Translations under genes and position numbers: made by a program
In this document: piece after piece, positions 16,709 through 27,082 of the stretch
Layout: every line of letters starts with the position of its first letter
Position numbering within the stretch: position 1 is the first letter of the stretch
Notes under the pieces: model-generated
Told to the model about the DNA's origin: nothing
The model's input: the letters and a program-made list of their open reading frames with translations, nothing else
Databases searched by the model: none
Source of the DNA: Candidatus Eiseniibacteriota bacterium
GTDB taxonomy: Bacteria; Eisenbacteria; RBG-16-71-46
Assembly (NCBI GenBank): GCA_016178725.1
Contig: JACOSV010000072.1
Span: 1 to 46,077 of the forward strand
Length of the DNA stretch: 46,077 bases
Direction: 5' to 3'

Positions 16709-17008
16709 TCAGCCCTTGAAGCCGAGCGACGTGTTGCGGGCCTCGCCCGGGACCTTGATCGCTCCGAACTGGCCTTCGTAGTTCTTGAGGTTCTGCTCGA
16801 GCGCCATGAGCAGCGACTTGGCGTGCTGCGGCGTGAGGATCACGCGCGCGTATACCTTGGCCTTCGGCAGCCCGGGCAGCGCGCGCGCGAAGTCGAGGAT
16901 CACCTCGGACGCCGAGTGCGCGATGAAGACCAGATTCGAGTAGATGCCTTCCGCCTGGGCCGGGCCGAGTTCGACCTCGATCTGCTGCTGGGGCTGCGGG
17001 GTTTCCAC
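16709..17008 (-). CDS. DUF3467 protein
   Basis: A 99-residue cytoplasmic protein of the DUF3467 family. The conserved segments are YSNLVFIAHSASEVILDFAR, AKVYARVILTPQHAKSLLMA and LEQNLKNYEGQFGAIKVP. It starts at a GTG with AGGAG six bases upstream on the minus strand. The role is unknown. The gene lies 11 bases before the GH57 gene in the same direction, so they form an operon; this does not prove related function. Confidence 0.85.
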   Translation of the reverse strand: METPQPQQQIEVELGPAQAEGIYSNLVFIAHSASEVILDFARALPGLPKAKVYARVILTPQHAKSLLMALEQNLKNYEGQFGAIKVPGEARNTSLGFKG

Positions 17009-17085
17009 GGGAACTCCTGTTCACCCATCCGCCGGGGCGTCTGACCCGGACGGGGGACAATTAAATGTGCGGTCGAGGGCTGACG

Positions 17086-17114
17086 AGCCTATGGGCCGCC
17101 TCCGCTAGCGTCAA
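17086..17114 (-). promoter_or_regulatory. Promoter for the DUF3467-GH57 unit
   Basis: On the minus strand TTGACG (17109-17114), a 17-base spacer, then TAGGCT (17086-17091). Transcription would start near 17079, leaving a leader of about 70 bases that includes an AT-richer stretch (attgtc...ttaat complement) unusual for this region. Confidence 0.6.
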
Positions 17115-17178
17115 GCGCAAAGCCGGTTTAGGCCGCGATCCCGAGGCCCGGCGCGAGCGCGGCGGAGGCCGCGCTGCA

Positions 17179-17193
17179 TGGCATATCGCTTGC
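17179..17193 (+). promoter_or_regulatory. Sigma-54 (-24/-12) type promoter before the histidine kinase
   Basis: TGGCAT (17179-17184), five bases, TTGC (17190-17193) fits the sigma-54 consensus TGGCAC-N5-TTGC with exact GG-N10-GC spacing. Transcription would start near 17205, about 30 bases before the kinase ATG. No enhancer-binding site could be identified. Confidence 0.55.
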
Positions 17194-17235
17194 CGTTCTC
17201 CGTGCATGGACCCACTACGCTCAGGGAGCCCGCCC

Positions 17236-19110
17236 ATGGAATCCAGTCCCGGCACCGGTCGCGAGGCCGTTCCCGCGCGTGACTGCGGAGCGATCGCGCT
17301 CGCCACGCAGCCGCCCGATCTCGCCGCGCTCGAACGCATGCTGATCGCGTGGGCCGTGCACCCGCACGGCGCCAAGTTCGCGCGCGCCTCGCTCTACGCA
17401 TGGAGTCCGGTGCGGCACACGCTCGTCGTCCGATTCGGGGCGGCGGACGAGGGCGGAGGCGCCGATCTCGACGCCGCACTGACGCGTGCGGCGCACGCCG
17501 CCGGCGACGCGGCGGATCCCGATCGCGCGCGCCGGACCGGCCCCGCCGAGTGGATGCCGGAGTGGCTGGAGGGAGCGAGTGCGCGTGCCTGGGCGGATGG
17601 CGTCGCGATCGACGCTCATGCGTCTCCCGGCGCGGAGGAGCCGGCGAGCGGTGAGACGATCGATCGCGCGTGCGGCGCCGTGCGGCTGACGCACGACGGC
17701 GCGCCGTGCCTCCTGATCGTCGGCGGATGGCGCGACGCTGGAAACGGCGAGGATCGCCACGCCGCGCTCGCGACGCTGCGGCGGATCGGCGAGGCGGCGC
17801 TGGCGGCGGAGCGCGGGCGGAGCGACGCGGCGCGGCACGCGCGGGCGGTCGCATCGCTCGCCGAATTCGCGGCAGCGGCGGTGTCCCCGCTCAACCTCGC
17901 CGAAGTGCTCGATCTGGCCGGACGGCTCGCCACCGGGACGTGCGAGGCGCGCGGCGGGGCGGTGTGGCTCGGCGACACCGCGCCGGACCTCGAGCTCGAG
18001 AGCACGCAGGGCCCGCCCGGCACGCGCGAGCGTCTCGCCCGCGCCCTGATGCCGCTGGCGATGGAGGTCGTGGAGGAGGGACGCCCGCGCGTCATCCCCG
18101 ACGATGGCCCGGGCGGCCTCCGTGGCGACGGATCGCCGGTCGATTCCGCCCTGATCGTTCCCGTCACCGCCTACGGCGCCGTGCGCGGCGTGCTCGCCGT
18201 CTACGATCGCCTCGCGTCGCATCCGTCCCGGCCGCCGGGGTTCGACCCGGCCGACGCCGCGTTCGTCACCGCGCTCGCCCACCAGCTGGCCCTCGCCGTG
18301 GACCAGGCGCGGCGGATCGAAGCGGTGCGTCAGGCCGAGCAACGCTGCGACGATCTGCGACGCGAGCTCGCGCGTCGCGAGCGCCTCGCCGCGCTCGGTG
18401 AGATGGCGGCGCGGGTCGCGCACGAGGTGCGCAATCCGCTCGCGTCGATCGGCGCGTTCGCGCGTCGCGCGTACCGCCAGCTCGCCGCCGAGGACCCGGG
18501 CCGCGAGTACCTCGAGATCGTGATCCGCGAGGCCGAGCGCCTGGAAGGCATGGTCGGCGAACAGCTCCAGTACGCGACGCTCGAGCGGCCGCGGCTCAAG
18601 CTCGAGAGCGTGAACAACGTCGTGCAGGAGGCGCTCCAGGCCGCGGGCGAGCGGCTGGTGCGGCGCCGCGTCCGCCTGCTGAAGCGGCTCTCGCCCGACC
18701 TGCCGCCGCTGCTGCTCGACACCGAACGCATCGGCCGCGTCGTCGGCAACATCCTCGAACACGCTCTCGACGCCGTGGCGCCCGGCGGGCGGCTGCGCGT
18801 CGAGTCGCGCCGCGCCGGCGCGTTCGCGGTCGTCGAGATCGCGCACGACGGACAGCGCCATCCCGGCGAGCTGCTCGATCAGCTGTTCGTGCCGTTCGCG
18901 ATCAGCCGGCAGGGCGGGTCCGGCGTCGGCCTCGCGGTGGCGCAACAGGTGCTCAAGCAGCACGGCGGTGAGATCCGCGTTCGCGGCGAGGGCGAGTGGA
19001 GCTCCGTGTTCTCGTTCACGCTGCCGATCCCCGAGAACGACGATCGCCGCCGTCCCGGTCGCGAGCGGCGCGCGAGCCGCGCGGACCGCAGGGCGCGGGC
19101 CGGGGGCTGA
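17236..19110 (+). CDS. GAF-domain sensor histidine kinase
   Basis: A 624-residue soluble kinase without evident membrane segments. The ATG has AGGGAG eight bases upstream. Residues about 210-360 form a GAF domain (SLAEFAAAAVSPLNLAEVLD, ALIVPVTAYGAVRGVLAVYD, FVTALAHQLALAVDQAR). A short coiled coil follows. The DHp helix has ALGEMAARVAHEVRNPLASI with phospho-acceptor His at residue 396. The HATPase_c domain has DTERIGRVVGNILEHALDAV (N box, with the key Asn preceding), a weak G1 (AHDGQR) and G2 GGSGVGLAVAQQVLKQHGGEI. Phosphate is passed to an unknown response regulator; none is nearby. The likely sigma-54 promoter suggests control with nitrogen, motility or envelope regulons. Confidence 0.9.
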   Translation: MESSPGTGREAVPARDCGAIALATQPPDLAALERMLIAWAVHPHGAKFARASLYAWSPVRHTLVVRFGAADEGGGADLDAALTRAAHAAGDAADPDRARRTGPAEWMPEWLEGASARAWADGVAIDAHASPGAEEPASGETIDRACGAVRLTHDGAPCLLIVGGWRDAGNGEDRHAALATLRRIGEAALAAERGRSDAARHARAVASLAEFAAAAVSPLNLAEVLDLAGRLATGTCEARGGAVWLGDTAPDLELESTQGPPGTRERLARALMPLAMEVVEEGRPRVIPDDGPGGLRGDGSPVDSALIVPVTAYGAVRGVLAVYDRLASHPSRPPGFDPADAAFVTALAHQLALAVDQARRIEAVRQAEQRCDDLRRELARRERLAALGEMAARVAHEVRNPLASIGAFARRAYRQLAAEDPGREYLEIVIREAERLEGMVGEQLQYATLERPRLKLESVNNVVQEALQAAGERLVRRRVRLLKRLSPDLPPLLLDTERIGRVVGNILEHALDAVAPGGRLRVESRRAGAFAVVEIAHDGQRHPGELLDQLFVPFAISRQGGSGVGLAVAQQVLKQHGGEIRVRGEGEWSSVFSFTLPIPENDDRRRPGRERRASRADRRARAGG

Positions 19111-19135
19111 CCGAACCCTTCGCCGGCGCGCAACG

Positions 19136-19165
19136 TTGACGCCTCGCGAGCGGCCGTGATAAACG
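19136..19165 (+). promoter_or_regulatory. Candidate promoter for the tRNA-Phe/tRNA-Thr transcript
   Basis: TTGACG at 19136-19141, then GATAAA/TAAACG at 19158-19165 with a spacer of 16-18 bases. The mature tRNA-Phe starts about 85 bases further on. Confidence 0.45.
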
Positions 19166-19249
19166 TGTCGGCCGATTTCCGCCGTGACCGCCCGGCATGT
19201 GTCGCGTCCGCCCTCTCGAGGCGCAGCGTTCCAGTCGATCTCGCGGCGT

Positions 19250-19325
19250 GCGACCCTAGCTCAGTTGGTAGAGCACCGCACTGAAAATGCGGGTGTCCCC
19301 AGTTCGATTCTGGGGGGTCGCACCA
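19250..19325 (+). tRNA. tRNA-Phe (GAA)
   Basis: A 76-base cloverleaf with acceptor GCGACCC/GGGTCGC, D arm with TAGCTCAGTTGGTAGAGC, anticodon loop CTGAAAA (GAA), T loop TTCGATT and an encoded 3' CCA. All stems pair well. Confidence 0.97.
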
Positions 19326-19384
19326 TCTTCGCGCTCCGTCACGGCCGCCGAACGTAGGCCGCCGGCGCGCACTCCGCTCGTGGA

Positions 19385-19460
19385 GCCGGTGTAGCTCAGT
19401 CGGTAGAGCAGCGCACTCGTAACGCGCAGGTCATCGGTTCGAGTCCGATCACCGGCTCCA
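19385..19460 (+). tRNA. tRNA-Thr (CGT)
   Basis: A 76-base cloverleaf with acceptor GCCGGTG/CACCGGC, discriminator T, encoded CCA, anticodon loop CTCGTAA (CGT, decoding ACG) and T loop TTCGAGT. One A-C mismatch closes the anticodon stem. It lies 59 bases after tRNA-Phe. Confidence 0.96.
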
Positions 19461-19537
19461 GTTCTCCTGGCGCGCGGCCGCCCGCGGCGCGCGCGCAGCG
19501 TCCGCGCCGCCCACGCGGCGCGCGAAGGCCGGGTGCG

Positions 19538-19566
19538 TTGTGACCACCCGGCGACTCGCGTAACGT
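19538..19566 (+). promoter_or_regulatory. Candidate promoter for glmM-glmS-ridA
   Basis: TTGTGA (19538-19543), 17 bases, TAACGT (19561-19566). Transcription would start at about 19573, four bases before the glmM ATG, so the message would be nearly leaderless. Confidence 0.5.
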
Positions 19567-19576
19567 AGCCCGCGCG

Positions 19577-20944
19577 ATGACCACTCCGCTCATGATCAGC
19601 GTCGCCGGCGTGCGCGGCATCGTCGGCGAGTCGCTGACCCCGCCGGTACTCGCCCGTTTCGCCGCCGCGTTCGCGCGCACGCTCGGCGCGGGGCCGGTCG
19701 TCGTCGGGCGCGACGCGCGGCGCTCGGGGCCGATGGTGCTCGAGGCCGTCACGGCTGGGCTCACGGCGGCCGGACGCGATGTCGTCGACATCGGCCTCGC
19801 CACCACGCCGACCACGCAGATCGCGGTCGAGGACGGGGCCGCGGCGGGCGGCGTCATCCTCACCGCCAGCCACAATCCGGCGGAGTGGAACGCGCTCAAG
19901 TTCCTCTCGGCACGCGGCGAGTTCCTCGACGCCGACGCGGGCGCCGCGGTGCGCACGCGCTATGAGTCGGGCGCCGATCTCTGGGTTCCGTTCGACCGGC
20001 TCGGCGCGACGCGCGGCGAAGCGCGCGCGCTCGAGCGGCACCTCGATCGCGTGACGACGCTCGATGTGATCGACGTGCCTGCGATCGCGCGGCGCGGGCT
20101 GCGCGTGGTCGTGGACGGGTGCGCGAGCGTCGGCGGCGTGGCGGTCCCGGCGCTGCTCGCCCGGCTCGGCGCGTCGATGACCGAGATCGACTGCGTGCCG
20201 AACGGGAACTTCACCCGCGTGCTCGAGCCGCTGCCCGAGCATCTTGGCGCGCTGGGCGCGGCGGTGCGCGCGGCGGGCGCGGACCTCGGCATCGCGCTCG
20301 ATCCGGACGCCGATCGCGCCGCGTTCGTCGACGCCGCGGGCGTTCCGCTCGGCGAGGAGTTGACGCTGGCGCTCGCCGCGCGCGTCGTGCTCGCGAAGCA
20401 TCCCGGGCCCGTGGTGACAAACCTATCCACCTCTTCTATCATGGACGCCGTGTGTGCGCGGGCCGGCGTGGCCCTGCATCGCACGCCGGTCGGCGAGGCG
20501 CATGTGGTCGCCGGCATGCGGCGCCACGGGGCGATCGTCGGCGGCGAGGGCAACGGCGGCGTCATTCTGCCCGCCGCGCACTACGGACGCGATGGTCTGG
20601 TGGCCATGGCGCTGATCGCGCAGGCGGTGACGGCCGCGGCGAAGCCGCTGCGGGCGCTGGCCGACGAGCTGCCGCGGCTCGCGATGGTGAAGTCCAAGCT
20701 CCCGCGGCCCGACGGGCCCTGGGAGGGCACCGCGTCGCGGTTGCGCGCGGCGTTTCCCGAGCACGCGGCGGACACGGCCGACGGTCTGCGGCTCGCCCGG
20801 GACGGAGAGTGGGTGCACGTGCGGCCCTCGGGCACCGAGCCGGTCGTGCGCGTGATCGCGGAGGCGCGCGACGAGCGGCGCACGCTCGAGCTGATCGAGC
20901 GCGCGCGTGGCGTGCTCGCCGCGGGGGCGCGGGAGGAGGCCTAG
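19577..20944 (+). CDS. glmM: Phosphoglucosamine mutase (alpha-D-phosphohexomutase family)
   Basis: A 455-residue phosphohexomutase. SVAGVRGIVGESLTP is the N-terminal block and VVVGRDARRSGP the next. The phosphoserine loop TASHNPAEWNALKF has its Ser at residue 98. Mg-binding DPDADR is at about 240, GGEGNGGVI is the sugar-specificity loop and RPSGTEPVVRVIAEA the phosphate-binding loop. It converts glucosamine-6-P to glucosamine-1-P for UDP-GlcNAc, hence peptidoglycan and lipid A. GlmS follows one base later, which supports GlmM over a phosphomannomutase. Confidence 0.88.
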   Translation: MTTPLMISVAGVRGIVGESLTPPVLARFAAAFARTLGAGPVVVGRDARRSGPMVLEAVTAGLTAAGRDVVDIGLATTPTTQIAVEDGAAAGGVILTASHNPAEWNALKFLSARGEFLDADAGAAVRTRYESGADLWVPFDRLGATRGEARALERHLDRVTTLDVIDVPAIARRGLRVVVDGCASVGGVAVPALLARLGASMTEIDCVPNGNFTRVLEPLPEHLGALGAAVRAAGADLGIALDPDADRAAFVDAAGVPLGEELTLALAARVVLAKHPGPVVTNLSTSSIMDAVCARAGVALHRTPVGEAHVVAGMRRHGAIVGGEGNGGVILPAAHYGRDGLVAMALIAQAVTAAAKPLRALADELPRLAMVKSKLPRPDGPWEGTASRLRAAFPEHAADTADGLRLARDGEWVHVRPSGTEPVVRVIAEARDERRTLELIERARGVLAAGAREEA

Positions 20945-20945
20945 G

Positions 20946-22778
<1,833 letters not shown>

Positions 22779-22786
22779 GAGGAGGC

Positions 22787-23188
22787 GTGAAGAGTCCGTT
22801 GAGCGTCGCCGACGCGCCGCAGGCGATCGGCCCCTACAGTCAGGCGCAGGTCGTGCGTCTGCACGGCGGCAATCGCATGGTCTTCACCTCGGGCCAGATC
22901 GGGCTCGATCCGGGGACCGGCGAGATCGTGGCCGGAGGGGTCCGCGAGCAGACCGCGCAGGTGATGAAGAATCTCACCGCGGTGCTGGCGGGCGCGGGGT
23001 TCACGCTCGCGGACGTGGTCAAGACCACCGTCTACCTGGCCGACATGCAGGACTTCCAGGCCATGAACGAAATCTACGGCCGACACTTCACCGAGGCGCC
23101 GCCGGCCCGGACCACGATCGCCGCGGCCGGGCTGCCGAAGGGCGCCCGCGTCGAGATCGACGTGGTCGCCGTGGGCCGCGACCACTGA
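22787..23188 (+). CDS. ridA: RidA-family enamine/imine deaminase
   Basis: A 133-residue YjgF/RidA protein. The GTG start has AGGAGGAGG directly upstream. Family features are APQAIGPYSQAQVV, VFTSGQIGLDP, MKNLTAVLAGAGFTLADVVKTTVYLADM, PARTTIAAAGLPKGARVEIDVVAV with the carboxylate-binding Arg in PARTT. It hydrolyses reactive 2-aminoacrylate-type imines formed by PLP enzymes. It is a cytoplasmic trimer in the family. Confidence 0.95.
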   Translation: MKSPLSVADAPQAIGPYSQAQVVRLHGGNRMVFTSGQIGLDPGTGEIVAGGVREQTAQVMKNLTAVLAGAGFTLADVVKTTVYLADMQDFQAMNEIYGRHFTEAPPARTTIAAAGLPKGARVEIDVVAVGRDH

Positions 23189-23208
23189 ACGGGCGGCGTC
23201 GCATCGAG

Positions 23209-24237
23209 GTGCGGCTCACCGCGCACGTCGCCTGCGCCGGTTGAGCGTCAAAGCTGGGTCCGGCGGACCTGCGGGCAGCGTTGCGCGGGCTTCCCGTGCC
23301 GAAGCGGGACCGGCGCGTCCTCGTCGATCACACGACGCTCGACGATGCCGGCGTCTTCGCCTTCGGTCGCGGAGAGGCGCTCGTCCAGACGGCGGATTTC
23401 TTCACGCCGGTGGTGGACGACCCGTACGACTTCGGCCAGATCGCCGCGGCCAACGCCCTATCGGACGTGTACGCGATGGGCGGAACGCCGATCACCGCGC
23501 TGGCGCTGCTCTGTTACCCGGACGCCGAGCTGCCCCCCGAGGTGCTGCGGGAGATCCTGCGCGGGGGCCAGGACAAGATGGCCGAGGCGGGCGTGAGCAT
23601 CCTCGGCGGCCACACCGTGCGCGATCCCGAGCTCAAATTCGGGTACAGCGTGACCGGCGTCGTGAAGCGCCGGCGCCTGCTCACGAACGCCGGGGCACGG
23701 CGCGGCGATCGCGTATGGCTCACGAAGCCGCTCGGCACCGGGATTCTCGCCACCGCGCTCAAGCAGGGCAAGCTCGACGCGCCGCTCGCGGCGAAGATGA
23801 CGAAGCAGATGGCGACGCTCAATCGCCGCGCGGCCGAAGCGGCGGTCGAGTTCGCCGTGCGCGCCGCGACCGACGTGACCGGATTCGGTCTCATCGGACA
23901 CGCGTCGCAGCTCGCGGACGCGAGCGGCGTCACGCTGCGACTCCGCCCGACGCCCGAGTGGCTGCTGCCGCGCGTGCTCGAGCTGGCGGTGGCGGGGGCG
24001 ATCGCGGCCGGGCTCTACAAGAATCGCGACTTCTATCGCGACCGCGTGAGCGGCGCGGCGACGCCCGAGGCACTCGATCTGGCGCTGTACGATCCGCAGA
24101 CGTCGGGCGGTCTGCTGCTCTCCGTGCCGGCGCGCCGCGAGGCGGCGCTGGCCGCGGCGCTCCGCCGCCGCCGCATCTGGGCGATCCCGGTCGGCGAGGT
24201 CGTGGCGCGTGGCGAGCGGTCGATCGAGTTGAGATGA
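23209..24237 (+). CDS. selD: Selenide, water dikinase SelD with in-frame UGA (selenoprotein)
   Basis: 342 residues counting selenocysteine. A reading that ignores UGA would start only at 23281 and lack the N-terminus. Reading through TGA at 23242-23244 from GTG 23209 gives VRLTAHVACAGUASKLGPADL, which aligns with the SelD N-terminus (E. coli Cys17, Lys20 correspond to U12, K15). The rest is typical: QTADFFTPVVDDPYDFGQIAAANALSDVYAMGG, ILGGHTVRDPELKFG, TDVTGFGLIGHA, DPQTSGGLLL. SelD makes selenophosphate from selenide and ATP for Sec-tRNA synthesis. Sec at the catalytic position is known in many SelD proteins. Expression then depends on its own product. It is followed by tRNA-Sec. Confidence 0.93.
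23253..23279 (+). promoter_or_regulatory. Candidate bacterial SECIS hairpin of selD
   Basis: GGTCC (23257-23261), loop GGC, GGACC (23265-23269) forms a perfect apical stem, and GCTG/CAGC (23253-23256/23276-23279) can pair outside a bulge. The apical loop lies 18 bases after the UGA, inside the window used by SelB in bacterial SECIS elements. Confidence 0.7.
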
Positions 24238-24276
24238 TCGGCGCGGGCCGTACGAGCGATCGGTCGCGTCGCATGC

Positions 24277-24371
24277 GGGAACGAATGGGATCTGGTGGTC
24301 CCCGAGGACTTCAAATCCTGCGGTCGGGCGTCAGCGTCCGAGGTGGGTTCGATTCCCACGCGTTCCCGCCA
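24277..24371 (+). tRNA. selC: tRNA-Sec (TCA)
   Basis: A 95-base tRNA with the features of selenocysteine tRNA: a long acceptor (GGGAACG pairing with CGTTCCC, plus an A/G mismatch at the eighth pair), a six-base-type D stem (GGGAT...GTCCC), anticodon loop CTTCAAA region with TCA at 24311-24313, a long variable arm (GGTCGGGCG TCAG CGTCCGAGG), T loop TTCGATT, discriminator G and CCA. Proximity to selD supports the call. selA and selB are not in the window. Confidence 0.96.
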
Positions 24372-25265
24372 CTCCTTGCCGTCGTCGCGGCTCTGACGAT
24401 CGCCGCGGCGCTGACGTTCGCCGCGACGCCGGCCCACGCGCAGACGGCGGCGAGCGACTCGCTGCCGCACCCGCACGCCACGGTGCACGCGGACACCGTG
24501 CGCATCGTGCGGCACGCGGCGCCCGCGGTCGACACGATCATCACGCTCCCGGCCCTGCCGCCGCTTCCGCCCGCGCTGCGGGATTCGATCGCCGCCGCCG
24601 GCGGCATCGTGCCGGCGCGCTCCGACAGCGCGGGGTTGGGCGCGTCGCGCGCCGACAGCACGTCGCCGCCGCACCGCCGCTCGCCGCGCGAGCGCCGCGA
24701 GCCGTCGCAGGTGCCGACGTTCGATCAGCCGCGCTGGGTGATGCTGCGCTCGCTCGCCGTGCCGGGATGGGGCCAGTTCCACAATCACGCCTGGATCAAG
24801 GGCGTGCTGATCGCCGCCGGAGACGGGCTGCTGCGCTTCGCGCTGGTCCGCGACGAGCGCCGGCTCGGGCAGCTCAATCGTTCGGCGATCGCGCGCCTCG
24901 GCGATCTGAACGCCGCGGCCGGCGACACGACGGCGGCCGGGGTCGCGTACCGCGCGGCGCTCGCGGGCGGCGATCCGCAGCAGATCGCGGCGGCGCAGGC
25001 GGCGCTCAACGCCGCCGACGTGCGCGCGCGCGAGGCGAGCGACGTCTACAATCAGGCAGCGTCCGTCTACAATGCGTTACTCGACTCCTCGACCAGCCGG
25101 CGCTGGCTGCTCGGGGGCGTCGTGATCTACGCGCTGCTCGACGCCTACGTCGACGCGCACTTCCGGACGTTCGACGTGGACTTCAGGGTGGACCCTGCGC
25201 TGCCCTCGGGCTCGGGCGGCGCCAGCGGCCCTGACCTGCGCATGAGCGTGAGGTGGTCGTTTTGA
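24285..25265 (+). CDS. DUF5683-type exported protein, start within tRNA-Sec
   Basis: About 326 residues from ATG 24285. Hydrophobic [24 protein letters not shown] is a signal peptide or anchor. A Pro/Ser/Asp-rich linker follows, then [34 protein letters not shown], which matches the DUF5683 motif 'S...PG.GQ.y...w.K'. A helical repeat region of about 60 residues, a membrane segment ([19 protein letters not shown]) and a beta-strand tail end it. All in-frame ATGs (24234, 24273, 24285) lie upstream of or inside tRNA-Sec, and none is after it. Function unknown; the family is linked to the outer membrane. The stop overlaps the lepA TTG (TTGA). Confidence 0.7.
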   Translation: MGSGGPRGLQILRSGVSVRGGFDSHAFPPLLAVVAALTIAAALTFAATPAHAQTAASDSLPHPHATVHADTVRIVRHAAPAVDTIITLPALPPLPPALRDSIAAAGGIVPARSDSAGLGASRADSTSPPHRRSPRERREPSQVPTFDQPRWVMLRSLAVPGWGQFHNHAWIKGVLIAAGDGLLRFALVRDERRLGQLNRSAIARLGDLNAAAGDTTAAGVAYRAALAGGDPQQIAAAQAALNAADVRAREASDVYNQAASVYNALLDSSTSRRWLLGGVVIYALLDAYVDAHFRTFDVDFRVDPALPSGSGGASGPDLRMSVRWSF

Positions 25266-27070
25266 GCGATCCGCGTCTGCGGCTGATCCGAAACTTCTCG
25301 ATCGTCGCGCATATCGACCACGGCAAGAGCACGCTCGCCGACAGGCTGCTCGAGATCACGCACACGCTGCCGCCCCAGCAGATGAAGGCGCAGGTGCTGG
25401 ACGACATGGACCTCGAGCGCGAGAAGGGCATCACGATCAAGTCGCACGCGATCGCCATGGAGTACACGGCGAAGAGCGGCGATCACTACCAGCTGAATCT
25501 GATCGACACGCCCGGGCACGTGGACTTCACGTACGAGGTGTCGCGCAGCCTCGCGGCGTGCGAGGGCGCGGTGCTGGTCGTGGATGCCTCGCAGGGCATC
25601 GAGGCGCAGACGCTCTCGAACTACCTGCTGGCCCGCGAACAGGGGCTCACGGTCGTCGGCGCGATCAACAAGGTCGACCTGCAGGTGGCGCGGCCCGACG
25701 ACGCGGCGCTCGAGATCGAGCACGTCACCAAGATTCCGGCCGAGCACGTGCTGCGGATCAGCGCCAAGACCGGGCTCGGCGTCGAGGACCTGCTCGAGCA
25801 GATCATCGCCGAGATCCCGCCGCCGTCGGGCGATCCCGACGCGCCGCTGCGCGCGCTGATCTTCGACTCGAAGTTCGACCAGTACCGCGGCGTCGTCGCG
25901 CTGGTGCGCGTCGTCGACGGAAGGATCGCGCCGGGCGACGCGATCCGCTTCCTCTCGACCGGCAAGATCTACGAGGTCACCGAGGTCGGGCGTCTGCGGC
26001 TCAAGCTCGACCCGCTGCCGGCGCTGACCGCGGGGCAGGTCGGCTACGTCGTCGCCGGCGTCAAGTCGGTCGGCGAGGCGCGCGTCGGCGACACGATCGC
26101 CGCCGCGGTCGCCCACGATCTCGTGCCGCTCCCCGGGTTTCGCGAGGTCAAGCCGATGGTGTTCTCGGGGCTCTACCCGATCGAGTCGGACCAGTACGAA
26201 TCGCTCAAGGAGGCGCTCGGCAAGCTGGTGCTCAACGACGCCTCGCTGATCTACGAGCCCGAGACGTCGGTCGCGCTCGGATTCGGCTTCCGCTGCGGCT
26301 TCCTCGGCCTGCTCCACATGGAGATCGTGCAGGAGCGCCTGCGCCGCGAGTACCAGATCGAGCTGATCGCGACGACGCCGAGCGTGGAGTTCAAGGTGCT
26401 GCTCGAGAGCGGCGAGCTCAAGGTCGTCGACAATCCCAGCCAGATGCCGCCGGCGCAGACGATCGCAGTCATCGAGGAGCCCTACGTGCTGGCGCACGTG
26501 CTCACGCCCGGCGAGTATCTTGGCAACATCATGAAGCTCTGCCAGGACCGGCGCGGTATATTCGTCGGCCTCGAGTATCTCGAGGAGAAGCGCGCCCGTG
26601 TCGGCTACCGCCTGCCGCTCGCCGAGATCGTGCTCGACTTCTACGATCGCCTGAAGTCGGTCTCGCGCGGTTACGCCTCGCTGGACTACGAGTACGACGG
26701 CGACCGCGAGGGCGACATGGTGAAGCTGGACATTCTGCTCAACGGCGAGACGGTGGACGCGCTGTCCACGATCGTGCATCGCGACAAGGCGTACACGTGG
26801 GGCGCGGATCTGTGCGCCAAGCTGAAGGAGCTCATCCCGAAGCAGATGTTCCAGGTGGCGATCCAGGCGGCGATCGGCAGCAAGATCATCGCCCGCGAGA
26901 CGCAGGGGGCAATGCGCAAGAACGTCACCGCGAAGTGCTACGGGGGGGACATCACCCGCAAGCGGAAGCTGCTCGAGAAACAGAAAGAAGGCAAGCGCCG
27001 TATGAAGCAGATCGGGACCGTCGAAGTGCCGCAGGAGGCGTTCCTGGCGGTGCTCAAGGTCGAGCGTTGA
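25262..27070 (+). CDS. lepA: Elongation factor 4 (LepA)
   Basis: A 602-residue translational GTPase. G1 AHIDHGKST is near the N-terminus, [20 protein letters not shown] is switch [10 protein letters not shown]3 and NKVDL G4. Domains II-V follow, with LepA-specific [23 protein letters not shown] and a C-terminal domain ending in [23 protein letters not shown]. LepA back-translocates or rescues ribosomes and aids 30S maturation. GAGGTGG lies six bases before TTG 25262; GTG 25253 is an alternative three codons earlier. It is followed by lepB as in E. coli. Confidence 0.97.
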   Translation: MSDPRLRLIRNFSIVAHIDHGKSTLADRLLEITHTLPPQQMKAQVLDDMDLEREKGITIKSHAIAMEYTAKSGDHYQLNLIDTPGHVDFTYEVSRSLAACEGAVLVVDASQGIEAQTLSNYLLAREQGLTVVGAINKVDLQVARPDDAALEIEHVTKIPAEHVLRISAKTGLGVEDLLEQIIAEIPPPSGDPDAPLRALIFDSKFDQYRGVVALVRVVDGRIAPGDAIRFLSTGKIYEVTEVGRLRLKLDPLPALTAGQVGYVVAGVKSVGEARVGDTIAAAVAHDLVPLPGFREVKPMVFSGLYPIESDQYESLKEALGKLVLNDASLIYEPETSVALGFGFRCGFLGLLHMEIVQERLRREYQIELIATTPSVEFKVLLESGELKVVDNPSQMPPAQTIAVIEEPYVLAHVLTPGEYLGNIMKLCQDRRGIFVGLEYLEEKRARVGYRLPLAEIVLDFYDRLKSVSRGYASLDYEYDGDREGDMVKLDILLNGETVDALSTIVHRDKAYTWGADLCAKLKELIPKQMFQVAIQAAIGSKIIARETQGAMRKNVTAKCYGGDITRKRKLLEKQKEGKRRMKQIGTVEVPQEAFLAVLKVER

Positions 27071-27082
27071 TCGGGGAGATCC

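Noticed and set aside
20907-20945. A longer GlmS N-terminus from an upstream start
   Set aside because: GlmS needs Cys at position 2 after Met; only ATG 20946 gives MCGIVGY, and it has a strong GGAGGAGG.
23281-24237. SelD as an N-terminally truncated protein or pseudogene
   Set aside because: The missing N-terminus is present upstream in frame across a UGA at the known Sec position, with a SECIS-like hairpin and a nearby tRNA-Sec.
23241-24284. The long ORF upstream of the DUF5683 protein as an N-terminal extension
   Set aside because: Before 24234 it is the out-of-frame shadow of selD, Arg-rich and without family similarity.
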